38,635 nucleotides of DNA from Candidatus Peribacteria bacterium. GTDB taxonomy: Bacteria > Patescibacteriota > Gracilibacteria > Peribacterales > Peribacteraceae. The notes under the pieces were generated by a model. The model did not search any database and was not told the DNA's origin. It worked only from the letters and a program-made list of their open reading frames with translations. A program made the translations under genes and the position numbers. This document shows, piece after piece, positions 31,519-38,635 of this stretch. Every line of letters starts with the position of its first letter. Position 1 is the first letter of the stretch. The DNA lies in contig SICN01000009.1 in NCBI GenBank assembly GCA_009691405.1, positions 1 to 38,635 of the forward strand. Reading direction: 5' to 3'.

Positions 31519-31537
31519 CAAATCTAAGAAGTGAGGC

Positions 31538-32137
31538 TTAGGGAGCACAGCAGACCCAGCCTCCAGCGCAATAATAATTCGTTGCTCGCTTATCGGAATC
31601 ACAGAAAGCCTGCTGCTTGCATTGATAGCCACTGCCGCCGCACGCACGGCGACAGCAAACATCGTTGTTGGTATTTGGAGGACAGTACCCTGCTTCCGTC
31701 CTTTCGTTCGGACAGTTACTGTCCGGGAGACACTCGCGTACGCGAATATTAGAACACGCCTGCTGTGCATTGCAACACCGCTGCCGTGAGTCGGGGCAGG
31801 TGCCGTTTGCGACGCCTGTCGAACAGACACCGTCAGTATCGGAGCAGGATCGTGGAGCACAGCACGGATCGGTCGGACCGCAACTGGCAGCTGAACCTCT
31901 CGACGTTTGATTTTGGGCACAGCACTTCATCGAAGTACTTCCACATCTGCCTGTCACTTCATGCCGCTGCGGACCACAATCACTTAAACACAGATGCGGT
32001 GAGGGGCACCAAACGATTGCAGCAGCTGGAGCAGGTGTAGGTATTGTAGGTGTAGTAGGAGGAACAGAACCAAAAGCAGCACCGGCTGAAGGATCAGCGG
32101 CGCGACCGGCAGAATATCCGGCTGTGTAACCTGCCAT
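31538..32137 (-). CDS. Cys-rich repeat protein (possible continuation of the upstream ORF)
   Basis: 199 residues from the only ATG. A low-complexity start (GYTAGYSAG) and a Pro/Thr linker precede about 30 Cys arranged as repeated modules ending in CC (KCCAQ, DPCCAP, QRCCN, VCCRR, WVCCAP), reminiscent of small disulfide-rich domains. No signal peptide of its own. The frame stays open upstream to the TAG that ends the neighbouring ORF, which carries the same kind of modules, so the two may be halves of one gene. Confidence 0.6.
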   Translation of the reverse strand: MAGYTAGYSAGRAADPSAGAAFGSVPPTTPTIPTPAPAAAIVWCPSPHLCLSDCGPQRHEVTGRCGSTSMKCCAQNQTSRGSAASCGPTDPCCAPRSCSDTDGVCSTGVANGTCPDSRQRCCNAQQACSNIRVRECLPDSNCPNERTEAGYCPPNTNNDVCCRRACGGSGYQCKQQAFCDSDKRATNYYCAGGWVCCAP

Positions 32138-32224
32138 ATAACCCGCAGAATAATCCGCACCACTGTATCCACTCGGAGCGGGACTCGGCGAAGCGAAAGC
32201 CGACCAATAAGTCCCCGCGGCGCC

Positions 32225-32665
32225 CTAGGTATTCGTACCAACAGGAGTCGAGTTTGTTACTCCACCACCGACACTCGCGTAAACTGCACCGACATCATTG
32301 GCTCGCTCGCAGCAACGCTGCGGGGGATTCGCGCCCGGACCGCATGCACCGTTTAATACTCGACCAGGACAAGTAAAAGCACAGACACCACCCACGCTCT
32401 CACAGCTGCCCAGAGGCGGCGTTGCCTGACATGCTCTGGAACCATTCGGCGAAGGCTGACACGAGAGACCGGAACAACATTGAGGATCCGCATTGGTGCA
32501 AGAAGCACCTGACGTTCCGCAACGCGGTGGTGGATAGGGCCCTCCAAGCGTCAATCTCCCTCTCACATCACCCCCTGACATCCCCGAACTCTGAGCCACC
32601 ACGATCCCGACTATGCCACCTGCAATGAAGACCGTCATCATCTTCGTTGGTGCGGACATCGGCAT
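32225..32665 (-). CDS. membrane-anchored or secreted Cys-rich protein
   Basis: 146 residues from ATG 32665 (ATG 32659 also possible). N-terminal hydrophobic helix (MTVFIAGGIVGIVVAQ) acts as signal or anchor. Then Cys modules PRCGTSGASC, PQCCSGLSC, SCESVGGVCAF and PQRCCERA. It ends at TAG 32225 in the same frame as the next Cys-rich ORF. Probably extracellular. No family assigned. Confidence 0.6.
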   Translation of the reverse strand: MPMSAPTKMMTVFIAGGIVGIVVAQSSGMSGGDVRGRLTLGGPYPPPRCGTSGASCTNADPQCCSGLSCQPSPNGSRACQATPPLGSCESVGGVCAFTCPGRVLNGACGPGANPPQRCCERANDVGAVYASVGGGVTNSTPVGTNT

Positions 32666-32747
32666 AAGCTGAAAGGAAACAATTTCAAGGAAGAGACTCC
32701 GCTGGTTTTTCTTTGGAATCAAGAGAATCTCCTTGCGACAAAAAACG

Positions 32748-33917
32748 TTACATCACTCTTGCAATCTTCCCGCACAACTCCCGTATCCTCTTCTCCGGAA
32801 TGCCTGCGATATTGATGCGACCGTCGAGCGGGAGAAAGACCTGCTCTTCGACCTTGAGACGCGTGACCTGAGGTTCGGTGAGCGGCAAGATTGCGAACAT
32901 GCCGTAACCCCGGAGTGAGGCATGGAACGAATCGGGGAGGTTGTGGATCAGAAGCTCGCGCTTTCTTTTCATCAGCAACCGTGCGGAACGGAGATCATCC
33001 CTCCACTGCTTGCTAAATTTCTTCTGCACCGTCGCAACGATTGCCTGACCAAAGGTCGGAGCTGCGGAATGAAGCCCACGCGTGATCGTCGAGTAGTTGC
33101 CGTCGACGGTTTTCTTCTCCTCTTCGCTCGAAGCGATCGCGGCAGCCAGTCCTGTGCGAAGTCCATAGATCGAGTGGTTCTTCGATGCCGACCATGTGAC
33201 AAGTGTTGTGAGCCCAGCATCGATACACTTGCCGATCAATACTGCATCCTGCTCCGGCTCTTCTTTGAAACCCTGATACGCGAAATCTAGAAGGATGATA
33301 CAGGACAATTTTTTCAGTTCTGCAATCAACATTGCAGTCTGCTCATCATCCAGATCAAGTCCTGTCGGGTTATGACAACCGACTTGCAAAAGAAGTCCGA
33401 ATGGTTTCCCGATTTTCTTCGCCACATCGACGATCCCAGCGATCGATGCCTTGCCGTTCTCGAGATACGGTGCTTCGACAATCGAAAGCCCCGCCCATTT
33501 GCACACCGGCAAGTGGTTCGCCCATGCAGGAGTCGGCACAATCATCGGCACGTCCCTATCGCCAAGCATCATCTTGAGAAGCCGCAAGTTGATCGCCAAA
33601 GCTCCCGTACCACCGGTCGATGCAATCGACGCAACATGAATAGTGCGCTCTCCGATGAGCAGCCGGGTCACCGTCTCGCGGAAATCAGGAAGCCCATTGA
33701 GAGGGGGATAGGAAAAACTGAACGTTTGGAGATTTTCCTGAAGATCCGCAACGGCGAGCTTAACGCTCGGCAACACCAGAGGCTTGCCGTCCTCATCCAT
33801 GTAAATTCCAAGCGTTCCGTTGATCACCGTCGGTCCTGCCGCCTGCGCCTCCGCGGCGATCGCAAAGAGCGGATCTGGCTTTGGAATCGGAAGAGCGGAG
33901 AAGTACGAATAACCCAT
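32748..33917 (-). CDS. class I aspartate/aromatic aminotransferase
   Basis: 389 residues from ATG 33917, PLP fold type I of the AspC/TyrB branch. Visible: IGIYMDEDGK-like LGIYMDEDGKPLVLPSVK, the PPLNG segment, ASTGGTGAL, PTPAWANHLPVCKWAG, QVGCHNPTGLD, LDFAYQGFKE and the PLP Lys in WSASKNHSIYGLRTG. Given the chorismate genes alongside, transfer to phenylpyruvate or hydroxyphenylpyruvate is a likely role, but aspartate activity is equally possible. ATG 33917 is chosen because TATAAT lies six bases upstream. Confidence 0.88.
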   Translation of the reverse strand: MGYSYFSALPIPKPDPLFAIAAEAQAAGPTVINGTLGIYMDEDGKPLVLPSVKLAVADLQENLQTFSFSYPPLNGLPDFRETVTRLLIGERTIHVASIASTGGTGALAINLRLLKMMLGDRDVPMIVPTPAWANHLPVCKWAGLSIVEAPYLENGKASIAGIVDVAKKIGKPFGLLLQVGCHNPTGLDLDDEQTAMLIAELKKLSCIILLDFAYQGFKEEPEQDAVLIGKCIDAGLTTLVTWSASKNHSIYGLRTGLAAAIASSEEEKKTVDGNYSTITRGLHSAAPTFGQAIVATVQKKFSKQWRDDLRSARLLMKRKRELLIHNLPDSFHASLRGYGMFAILPLTEPQVTRLKVEEQVFLPLDGRINIAGIPEKRIRELCGKIARVM

Positions 33918-33923
33918 GCAATG

Positions 33924-33929
33924 ATTATA
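33924..33929 (-). promoter_or_regulatory. -10 element of the aminotransferase gene
   Basis: Minus-strand TATAAT, six bases before ATG 33917. Confidence 0.6.
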
Positions 33930-33960
33930 GAGGAAAAACGGCATTGATCAGAGGAGAAAT

Positions 33961-33977
33961 CTAGGATCGACTCCTAG
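33961..33977. promoter_or_regulatory. operator-like palindrome between divergent genes
   Basis: CTAGGA(TCGAC)TCCTAG, flanked by TGATCA at 33945-33950 and again (TGATCA) at 33987-33992. It lies between the aminotransferase and the 59-residue ORF. Confidence 0.35.
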
Positions 33978-33981
33978 TTTG

Positions 33982-34009
33982 TTGACTGATCAGGTCGAAT
34001 CCCTATCCT
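33982..34009 (+). promoter_or_regulatory. promoter of the 59-residue ORF
   Basis: TTGACT (33982-33987), 16-base spacer, TATCCT (34004-34009); predicted start near 34016. Confidence 0.6.
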
Positions 34010-34033
34010 CTCTCAAACTCTTTCCCACATCCT

Positions 34034-34213
34034 ATGACTGAAGCGGACATCTATGACACGGACATCCTCGATTCGCAGATGCTCACCACGGCGCCGATGC
34101 TTGCGGATTACACGAATATACCCGATGAAATCGCCGAGACATTGGCATTGAAACGGCTTGGACTGCACAGGGTCACCAGCGTCCAAGCACCGTCACCGAC
34201 GCAAGGGGAGTAA
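34034..34213 (+). CDS. 59-residue acidic protein
   Basis: ATG to TAA frame starting MTEADIYDTDILDSQMLTT, acidic in the first half and basic in the middle (ALKRLGLHR). A good promoter lies 25 bases upstream and the leader is CT-rich, as before several other genes here. Its end overlaps convergent pheA by 41 bases. No family recognised; its placement next to aromatic amino acid genes could be chance. Confidence 0.55.
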   Translation: MTEADIYDTDILDSQMLTTAPMLADYTNIPDEIAETLALKRLGLHRVTSVQAPSPTQGE

Positions 34214-34961
34214 TTTCATCGAGGACTTTCTTCGTTCTCTCATCATCCGGACTGCCGAGAAAATCGAGATAAAACACGTAGTGACCGAAACGCTCCCCGC
34301 TCGGTCTGCTCTCGATACGCGTGAGGTTTACGTCATACACTTTGAACGGCGTAAGGAGAGCGTGCAGCAGTCCCGGTCTGTCACCTTTTGGATTCAGCAC
34401 GATCGTGACGTGCGTACGCTTTTCTTCCTTGAAAGGATCCTTCACGGAAACGACTGCAAAACGGGTCGTATTGCCGTCCCCCTCGATGTCTTCACTCAAC
34501 ACGTTCAGGCCCTTTGCCTTGAGTACTTTCACCGATGCGATCGCGCCAACCGAAGGATCTTCGGCGGCAAGTGCTGCAGCCGCTGCGGTACTGGTGCTTG
34601 GCACTTGCTGTGCATCCGGATAATGAACTTTCAACCACTTTCGGCACTGCCTCAGTGCTTGGGAATGACTGCACACTTTGCTGACTGTTTCCGCGCTCTG
34701 CGCACCGAAGGCATGCTTGATCGCAAGATCGTGGGTGCGGACGATCCGAACCTTCGATTCGTACAGTAGATCGAGAATCTCGTCGACAGACCCGTGCAGA
34801 CTGTTTTCGATCGGCACGATGCCGATATCGGTCGGATTCTTTTCGAGTGCGGTGAAAAGCGCATCGAAGTTCGGTGCGAACACCACATGCTGCCCGGGGA
34901 ATATTTTTTCCGTCGCTTCGTGCGAGAACGTACCGGCGGGTCCGAGAGTGTGGATGGTCAT
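34173..34961 (-). CDS. pheA: prephenate dehydratase with ACT domain
   Basis: 262 residues from ATG 34961. Catalytic part: TLGPAGTFSHEAT, IGIVPIENSLHGSV, and the TTRF motif (DGNTTRFAVVS) that includes the essential Thr and Phe. The C-terminal ACT domain has RPGLLHALLTPFKVYDVNLTRIESRP (residues within 195-220), the phenylalanine feedback site. It makes phenylpyruvate. Start overlaps the chorismate mutase stop by four bases, so this is a split version of the fused E. coli PheA. Confidence 0.93.
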   Translation of the reverse strand: MTIHTLGPAGTFSHEATEKIFPGQHVVFAPNFDALFTALEKNPTDIGIVPIENSLHGSVDEILDLLYESKVRIVRTHDLAIKHAFGAQSAETVSKVCSHSQALRQCRKWLKVHYPDAQQVPSTSTAAAAALAAEDPSVGAIASVKVLKAKGLNVLSEDIEGDGNTTRFAVVSVKDPFKEEKRTHVTIVLNPKGDRPGLLHALLTPFKVYDVNLTRIESRPSGERFGHYVFYLDFLGSPDDERTKKVLDEITPLASVTVLGRW

Positions 34962-35242
34962 ACGCTCTCTGGATTCTGAATCTTCTTGGACTCCACGAGC
35001 ACACAGTCGAGAATCAGAAGTGCGAGTTCGACGGGAATATCGAGCTCCTCCGCTTGCTTCCTCCATAGATCTTTGAGGATGTTCTCGCGCTCTCGATCCT
35101 CGGTTTCAAGATGAGCCGCATGCTTGACTGTCCGCATGTGCCTGACGGCACGGAAACGAGCCGCAAGTGCTTTGAGAAGAATGGCATCGGCCTCGTCGAT
35201 GGCGCGACGGACTTCGTTGATGAGGGAAGCAGGATCAGTCAT
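34958..35242 (-). CDS. chorismate mutase, AroQ type
   Basis: 94 residues from ATG 35242. The all-helical AroQ layout is clear: LINEVRRAIDEADAILLKAL (helix 1 with the key Arg), a second helix with AARFRAVRHMRTVK, and the third with KDLWRKQAEELDIP. It converts chorismate to prephenate, the substrate of the next gene. It starts five bases after aroC ends. Confidence 0.85.
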   Translation of the reverse strand: MTDPASLINEVRRAIDEADAILLKALAARFRAVRHMRTVKHAAHLETEDRERENILKDLWRKQAEELDIPVELALLILDCVLVESKKIQNPESV

Positions 35243-35247
35243 AGAAA

Positions 35248-36237
35248 TTATTGGTACATTTTTTGCATGAGGTAGCAATCGGCAAGCACGAGCGCGACCA
35301 TCGCTTCCGCAACGGGGATAACCCGGGGAACGATGCACGGATCATGCCGTCCTTCTTTTGCGACCTGTCCGATCGAACTCGCGGGTTTGATGCTGAGCGT
35401 GAGGAGAAGAGGCTCTCCCGTGGAAATACCACCAAGCATGCCGCCGAAATTTTTCGGATTCGCCGTATAGTCCTTGCCTTCCATCTCGGCGGTTCCAAAT
35501 CCCGCTCCGTAGCTGAAGCCCGTAACAGCACCAATCGTCATGATGGCTTCCGCAAGCCTTGATTTCAGTTTTCGAAATACCGGATCGCCAAGATTCTTTG
35601 GAGGATGTTCGACACGAATCTCGATAAGGCCCCCGGCGGAATTCCCTTTCGACTTCAGATCGAGAATATACGCAGTCATCTTCTTCGCCACTGCCAAATC
35701 GGCACAGCGAACAGGATTCTTTTCAATGTCCGCGGGTCGGTAAACCCGCGCTACAAAGGACCCGATCTGCTTCGCATGCCCGATAATTTTTACATTCTTT
35801 GGAAGAATCTTCCGCGCAACCACTCCGGCAATCACGCGTGCGACTGTTTCTCTCCCCGACTGCCGTCCACCGCCACGATGATCCCGATGACCGTACTTTT
35901 CGGCAAAGACCTGATCTGCGTGTCCGACTCTGAAGACACTGCGAAGCTTCTCGTAATCCTCCGGGCGCTGATTCTCGTTCGCTACGATAACCGTGATTGG
36001 CATGCCTGTTGTCTTTCCCTCGAACACACCGGAGAGAATAACCGGAGCATCTTCCTCTCTGCGGGAAGTCGTCACCATGCTCTGCCCGGGTCGCCTGCGT
36101 GCAAGCTCAGGAAGAAAATCCTCTTGCTTCAGAGCGATACCCGAAGGGCAACCGTCGATCACCACACCGAGTGCGGTTCCGTGCGACTCACCGAAGGTGG
36201 TGATCGTAAGAAGTGAGCCGAAGGAGTTACTTGCCAT
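35248..36237 (-). CDS. aroC: chorismate synthase
   Basis: 329 residues from ATG 36237. Motifs GESHGTALGVVIDGCP, RRPGQS, GHADQVFAEKYGHRDHRGGGR, and GGISTGEPLLL are all present. It is FMN-dependent, so it relies on the riboflavin genes. A palindromic repeat of family P2 lies in frame around residues 162-171 (FVARVYRPADI), in a region that varies between AroC proteins. The start overlaps the aroDE end by 11 bases. Confidence 0.94.
   Translation of the reverse strand: MASNSFGSLLTITTFGESHGTALGVVIDGCPSGIALKQEDFLPELARRRPGQSMVTTSRREEDAPVILSGVFEGKTTGMPITVIVANENQRPEDYEKLRSVFRVGHADQVFAEKYGHRDHRGGGRQSGRETVARVIAGVVARKILPKNVKIIGHAKQIGSFVARVYRPADIEKNPVRCADLAVAKKMTAYILDLKSKGNSAGGLIEIRVEHPPKNLGDPVFRKLKSRLAEAIMTIGAVTGFSYGAGFGTAEMEGKDYTANPKNFGGMLGGISTGEPLLLTLSIKPASSIGQVAKEGRHDPCIVPRVIPVAEAMVALVLADCYLMQKMYQ
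35727..35754 (-). repeat. palindromic repeat P2, copy inside aroC
   Basis: CGCGGGT(CGGTAA)ACCCGCG at 35731-35750. Minus strand reads GTAGCGCGGGT..ACCCGCGGAC, matching the GYAGCGG..CCGCGG frame of the copies at 12226-12296. It is translated without breaking the frame. Confidence 0.65.
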
Positions 36238-37561
36238 GGAGAGAAGAGGTAAAATGTTCAAATTGCTTCTGTGCCTGATTCACAAGCATTGGCATGCCAT
36301 CACACACACGATACCCCTGTTTCTTTGCATCATGCATGAAAGCGGTTGTTTTTCCGTAACGCAGGTCAATCGCGACAGCGGATTTGGAAGAAGGCTTCGG
36401 AAGAGGAAGCCGAACGTCTTCAGACACGGCACAGATCACAGCATCTGCCTTGAAAGCTATTGCCAAGCGGATCGGCTTGATGACTACGCAAAATTTTTGA
36501 AGCGCTCGTGCTGCCTTTTTTGTGTCGCGTGCGAAGACAGTGATCTTCATGTCCGAATTCAAACGTCGAGCGGCCAGAATGGCTGAGGGAAGGGCTCCAC
36601 CTGCACCGAGGATCGCAATATTCTTCACTCTTTTCAGCTCCGGATAGCCATGCTCGATGCCATAGACATCGGTATTGAACGCGCTGAAGCTGCTACCCGA
36701 TTTAACCAATGTATTCGCAACACCAAGGTTTTCCGTTAGTGCATCATGCTTCTTTGCAAGCTTGAAGGCCTCTTTCTTGAATGGCGCAGTCACGGAGAAG
36801 CCTACGACGCCTATCCTCTGCAGGATTTTGACCGTTCCTTTGAAATCATCCGTTGGAAAACACGAATACAGAGCATCGATCTTGTGCTTACAGAAAAGCG
36901 CATTATGAATTGCAGGACTGAGGGAAGAGCTGATCTGGCTTCCGCCTATAATGCCAAACAGAGCGGGGCTGCTCACTCGCGGCAATGATTGATAGAATGA
37001 TAATGGTAGTTGTCCAACGGCAGAAGGATGGGCTCCGTCGAGGTATGCATAGGTGAAGCAATTTCTGATCGGAGATGTGATTCGAAGAAGATGAGCCTTC
37101 TCACCCATACCCAAAACAGAAGATCGTATACTTTTTTTGTTCAATAAATTCTGCATATCCCAGAGCGCCAGAAGATCGTCGTAGTCAGTGACGTTTGTTG
37201 CCAACTTGATCATCCATGGTTTTAATGAATACATTTTTTGTACAATATTTTTCAATACTGTCAGGGCTGGAGTGGATTTGTAATCATGCATGCTCAGGAT
37301 CATTTTCACACCGGTCGGCAGCAAACGAAGCAGTAAGCATTCAGTCGTATCAAGATCAACGTAGGAAGGTTTGAATTGCTGTATGAAAGAGAGGCCGGCA
37401 CCTCTCGGAGCTACGAGAAGCGGAAGTGGTGAAGCAAATGCCTTTGCATCGGGTGTGATGTCTCCCCGAATTTCAAGAATCTGCGCTCCTGCTCGCTTCG
37501 CCTTCAGTGCGAAAGCTCGAGGATTTTTGGAAGCCAACAGAGGCAGGGTGACGACAAACAT
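36227..37561 (-). CDS. aroDE: fused 3-dehydroquinate dehydratase (type I) and shikimate dehydrogenase
   Basis: 444 residues. Residues 1-200: type I dehydratase with EIRGD (30-34), catalytic His92 in SMHDY, Schiff-base Lys119 in MIKLATN, and the AVGQLPLS substrate loop. Residues 202-444: shikimate dehydrogenase with FGIIGGSQISSSLSPAIHN, catalytic Lys262 in VTAPFKKEAF, Asp298 in FNTDVYG, and NADP loop GAGGA (319-323). It starts two bases after the aroAK stop. The order matches the last two domains of fungal AROM. Confidence 0.94.
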   Translation of the reverse strand: MFVVTLPLLASKNPRAFALKAKRAGAQILEIRGDITPDAKAFASPLPLLVAPRGAGLSFIQQFKPSYVDLDTTECLLLRLLPTGVKMILSMHDYKSTPALTVLKNIVQKMYSLKPWMIKLATNVTDYDDLLALWDMQNLLNKKSIRSSVLGMGEKAHLLRITSPIRNCFTYAYLDGAHPSAVGQLPLSFYQSLPRVSSPALFGIIGGSQISSSLSPAIHNALFCKHKIDALYSCFPTDDFKGTVKILQRIGVVGFSVTAPFKKEAFKLAKKHDALTENLGVANTLVKSGSSFSAFNTDVYGIEHGYPELKRVKNIAILGAGGALPSAILAARRLNSDMKITVFARDTKKAARALQKFCVVIKPIRLAIAFKADAVICAVSEDVRLPLPKPSSKSAVAIDLRYGKTTAFMHDAKKQGYRVCDGMPMLVNQAQKQFEHFTSSLHGK

Positions 37562-37563
37562 GC

Positions 37564-38635
37564 TTATCGTGAATCGGAATGGATGAGGGAACGCAGTGCT
37601 TTGACGGCAAACGGAACCTGAGCGGAGTACCGAAGCTTCGGCGGAATCATGATCGTTGCGACTTCTTTGTAATTGGGTGCGCGCTCCACTAGAAGCTTGT
37701 GCACTTCCTCATGGAGAGGCAAATCGGTGATCGCCGGACGCTTTCCCGATTCCAGTCGTTTAAGAAGTTCTGCCTTCGTGGCTTGCACCCAAATCACCAC
37801 CGCTCGATCTTTGAGCATTGCCCTGGTCTTTTTAGACTCCGTCGCACCGCCACCGAGAGAGACAACGGTTCCTATGTTCAAAAGAGCTTCGATGATTTGT
37901 TCTTCTTTCTCTCGAAACTCCGTCCATCCGTGCGCCGCAATGTATTCCTTGATCGGACCATGCTTTTCCACAAAAACATGATCGCTGTCCTTCGACTTCA
38001 GTTTGAGCTTTGCAGCGAGGCGTCTCCCGAGACTCGACTTCCCTGCTCCGCGCATGCCGACGATGACAATCGGCCTGGGTGATGCGATGACTGCGCGAAG
38101 ATGATCGAAGAATGTCGGATAACTTTTGACCGTGCACTCCGGATCGCTGATCTTGATGTCTCCAATTTTGAGTCCCATAATCGCAAAACACATTGCCATG
38201 CGATGATCATGATGAGGATCCAACAAACAGTGAGTGATGCTTGTCGGCTGTAGCCTTGGCAAAGGCTGAAGCTTTGAGCTTTGAACTGAACCTGCAATCA
38301 CCAGTCCATCTTCATTCTCTTGAATTTCAACACCGACTTTCCGAAGCTCATGTGTGATCACGGCAAGCCGATCGCATTCCTTATGCCGAAGATTTTTGGC
38401 ACCCGTGATCATCGTCTTTCCGTTTCGAAATGCAGCAAGCACCGAAAGATTCATGACCTGATCGGGAATGCCGCTGCAATCGATCGTGACATTTCCGGAT
38501 CGTCGAAGCTTGTGAATGAAATCCGGAAATTTGCTGTCTGCCTGGGAAGAATCTGCACGAAGATTGACGCAGCGAATACGACTTTGCGTGAGTTCGTTCA
38601 GAACAAGCCAGCTACCGGCTGCACTCCAGTCACCT
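37564..38635 (-). CDS. aroA-aroK: EPSP synthase fused to shikimate kinase (5' end beyond the window)
   Basis: The frame is open to the window edge, so the N-terminal part of AroA is missing. Visible AroA features: DWSAAGSWL near the edge, KECDRLAVI, and DPHHDHRMAMCFA with SYPTFFDHL. At about the last 160 residues, shikimate kinase begins: VGMRGAGKSSLGRRLA (Walker A), SLGGGATES and SGKRPAI lid. A palindromic P1 element is embedded in frame in AroA (QSSKLQPLPRLQPTS), before the DHHDHR motif. ATGs inside the window are not the true start. Confidence 0.93.
   Translation of the reverse strand, partial: GDWSAAGSWLVLNELTQSRIRCVNLRADSSQADSKFPDFIHKLRRSGNVTIDCSGIPDQVMNLSVLAAFRNGKTMITGAKNLRHKECDRLAVITHELRKVGVEIQENEDGLVIAGSVQSSKLQPLPRLQPTSITHCLLDPHHDHRMAMCFAIMGLKIGDIKISDPECTVKSYPTFFDHLRAVIASPRPIVIVGMRGAGKSSLGRRLAAKLKLKSKDSDHVFVEKHGPIKEYIAAHGWTEFREKEEQIIEALLNIGTVVSLGGGATESKKTRAMLKDRAVVIWVQATKAELLKRLESGKRPAITDLPLHEEVHKLLVERAPNYKEVATIMIPPKLRYSAQVPFAVKALRSLIHSDSR
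38241..38271 (-). repeat. palindromic repeat P1, copy inside aroA
   Basis: Plus strand TTGTCGGCTGTAGCCT..AAAGGCTGAAG with a central AGCCTT(GGCA)AAGGCT hairpin at 38252-38267. Shares GTCRGCY, TAGCCT and AAGGCTGA with the intergenic copy at 19961-19999. Translates as part of AroA. Confidence 0.65.

Noticed and set aside
31984-32241. Minus-strand 85-residue ORF
   Set aside because: It is a frame shadow of the Cys-rich gene, with repetitive Leu/Pro/Val composition.

Overview
The window looks like chromosome from a candidate-phyla-radiation bacterium. The gene complement and style (compact genes, an SLH-domain surface protein, a membrane pyrophosphatase, short hypothetical proteins, GC near 50%) fit Peregrinibacteria/Peribacteria-like lineages best. 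That placement is an inference from gene style, not a phylogeny. TAA, TAG and TGA all end genes here, so the standard code applies.

Layout. 1-5.2 kb: tRNA-Gln(CTG), then a surface-sugar cassette (GT-C-like membrane glycosyltransferase, zinc-type sugar C-methyltransferase, Gfo/Idh/MocA oxidoreductase, convergent GT2). 5.3-8.1 kb: a PhzE-type fused chorismate amination enzyme followed by a true trpR, with a TrpR-like operator at the promoter; msrA; and a promoter-to-terminator unit encoding an 18-residue Lys/Arg peptide. 8.1-8.7 kb: an AT-rich island without a convincing gene. 8.7-17.7 kb: hppA, MscS channel, marR, purM, ftsE-like ATPase, rlmE, rsmG, pyrE and a hypothetical. 17.8-26.7 kb: pheS followed by a duplicated pheS 3' stub, UDG, tRNA-Ala(GGC), tRNA-Arg(GCG), purE, rnhB, a cupredoxin/Cys-His protein, tal preceded by a tal-like 5' stub, gnd, tRNA-Arg(TCG) with two tandem 87-bp copies of its 5' half, and a RelE/Phd-type toxin-antitoxin pair. 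26.7-31.5 kb: riboflavin genes ribE, ribH and ribBA around an SLH protein. 31.5-32.7 kb: two Cys-rich secreted ORFs. 32.7-38.6 kb: aromatic amino acid genes: aminotransferase, prephenate dehydratase, chorismate mutase, aroC, an aroD-aroE fusion and an aroA-aroK fusion cut by the window edge.

How the genes work together: aroAK, aroDE, aroC, chorismate mutase, pheA and the aminotransferase carry shikimate to phenylalanine. The PhzE-like enzyme draws on the same chorismate under probable tryptophan control. tal and gnd serve the pentose phosphate pathway, and ribBA, ribH and ribE serve flavin synthesis.

Most striking observations. (1) ribE is interrupted in frame by about 478 bp: a DUF559 nuclease-like domain between ~41-bp GC-rich terminal inverted repeats. 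The 355-codon frame stays open and removing the insert leaves a normal-sized riboflavin synthase. (2) Several palindromic repeat families lie between genes and, in two cases, inside aroA and aroC. (3) At least 18 genes have a -10 hexamer 6-9 nt before the start codon and no Shine-Dalgarno sequence, which is the signature of leaderless mRNAs. (4) Terminal gene stubs next to pheS and tal keep the protein sequence but differ at synonymous sites.
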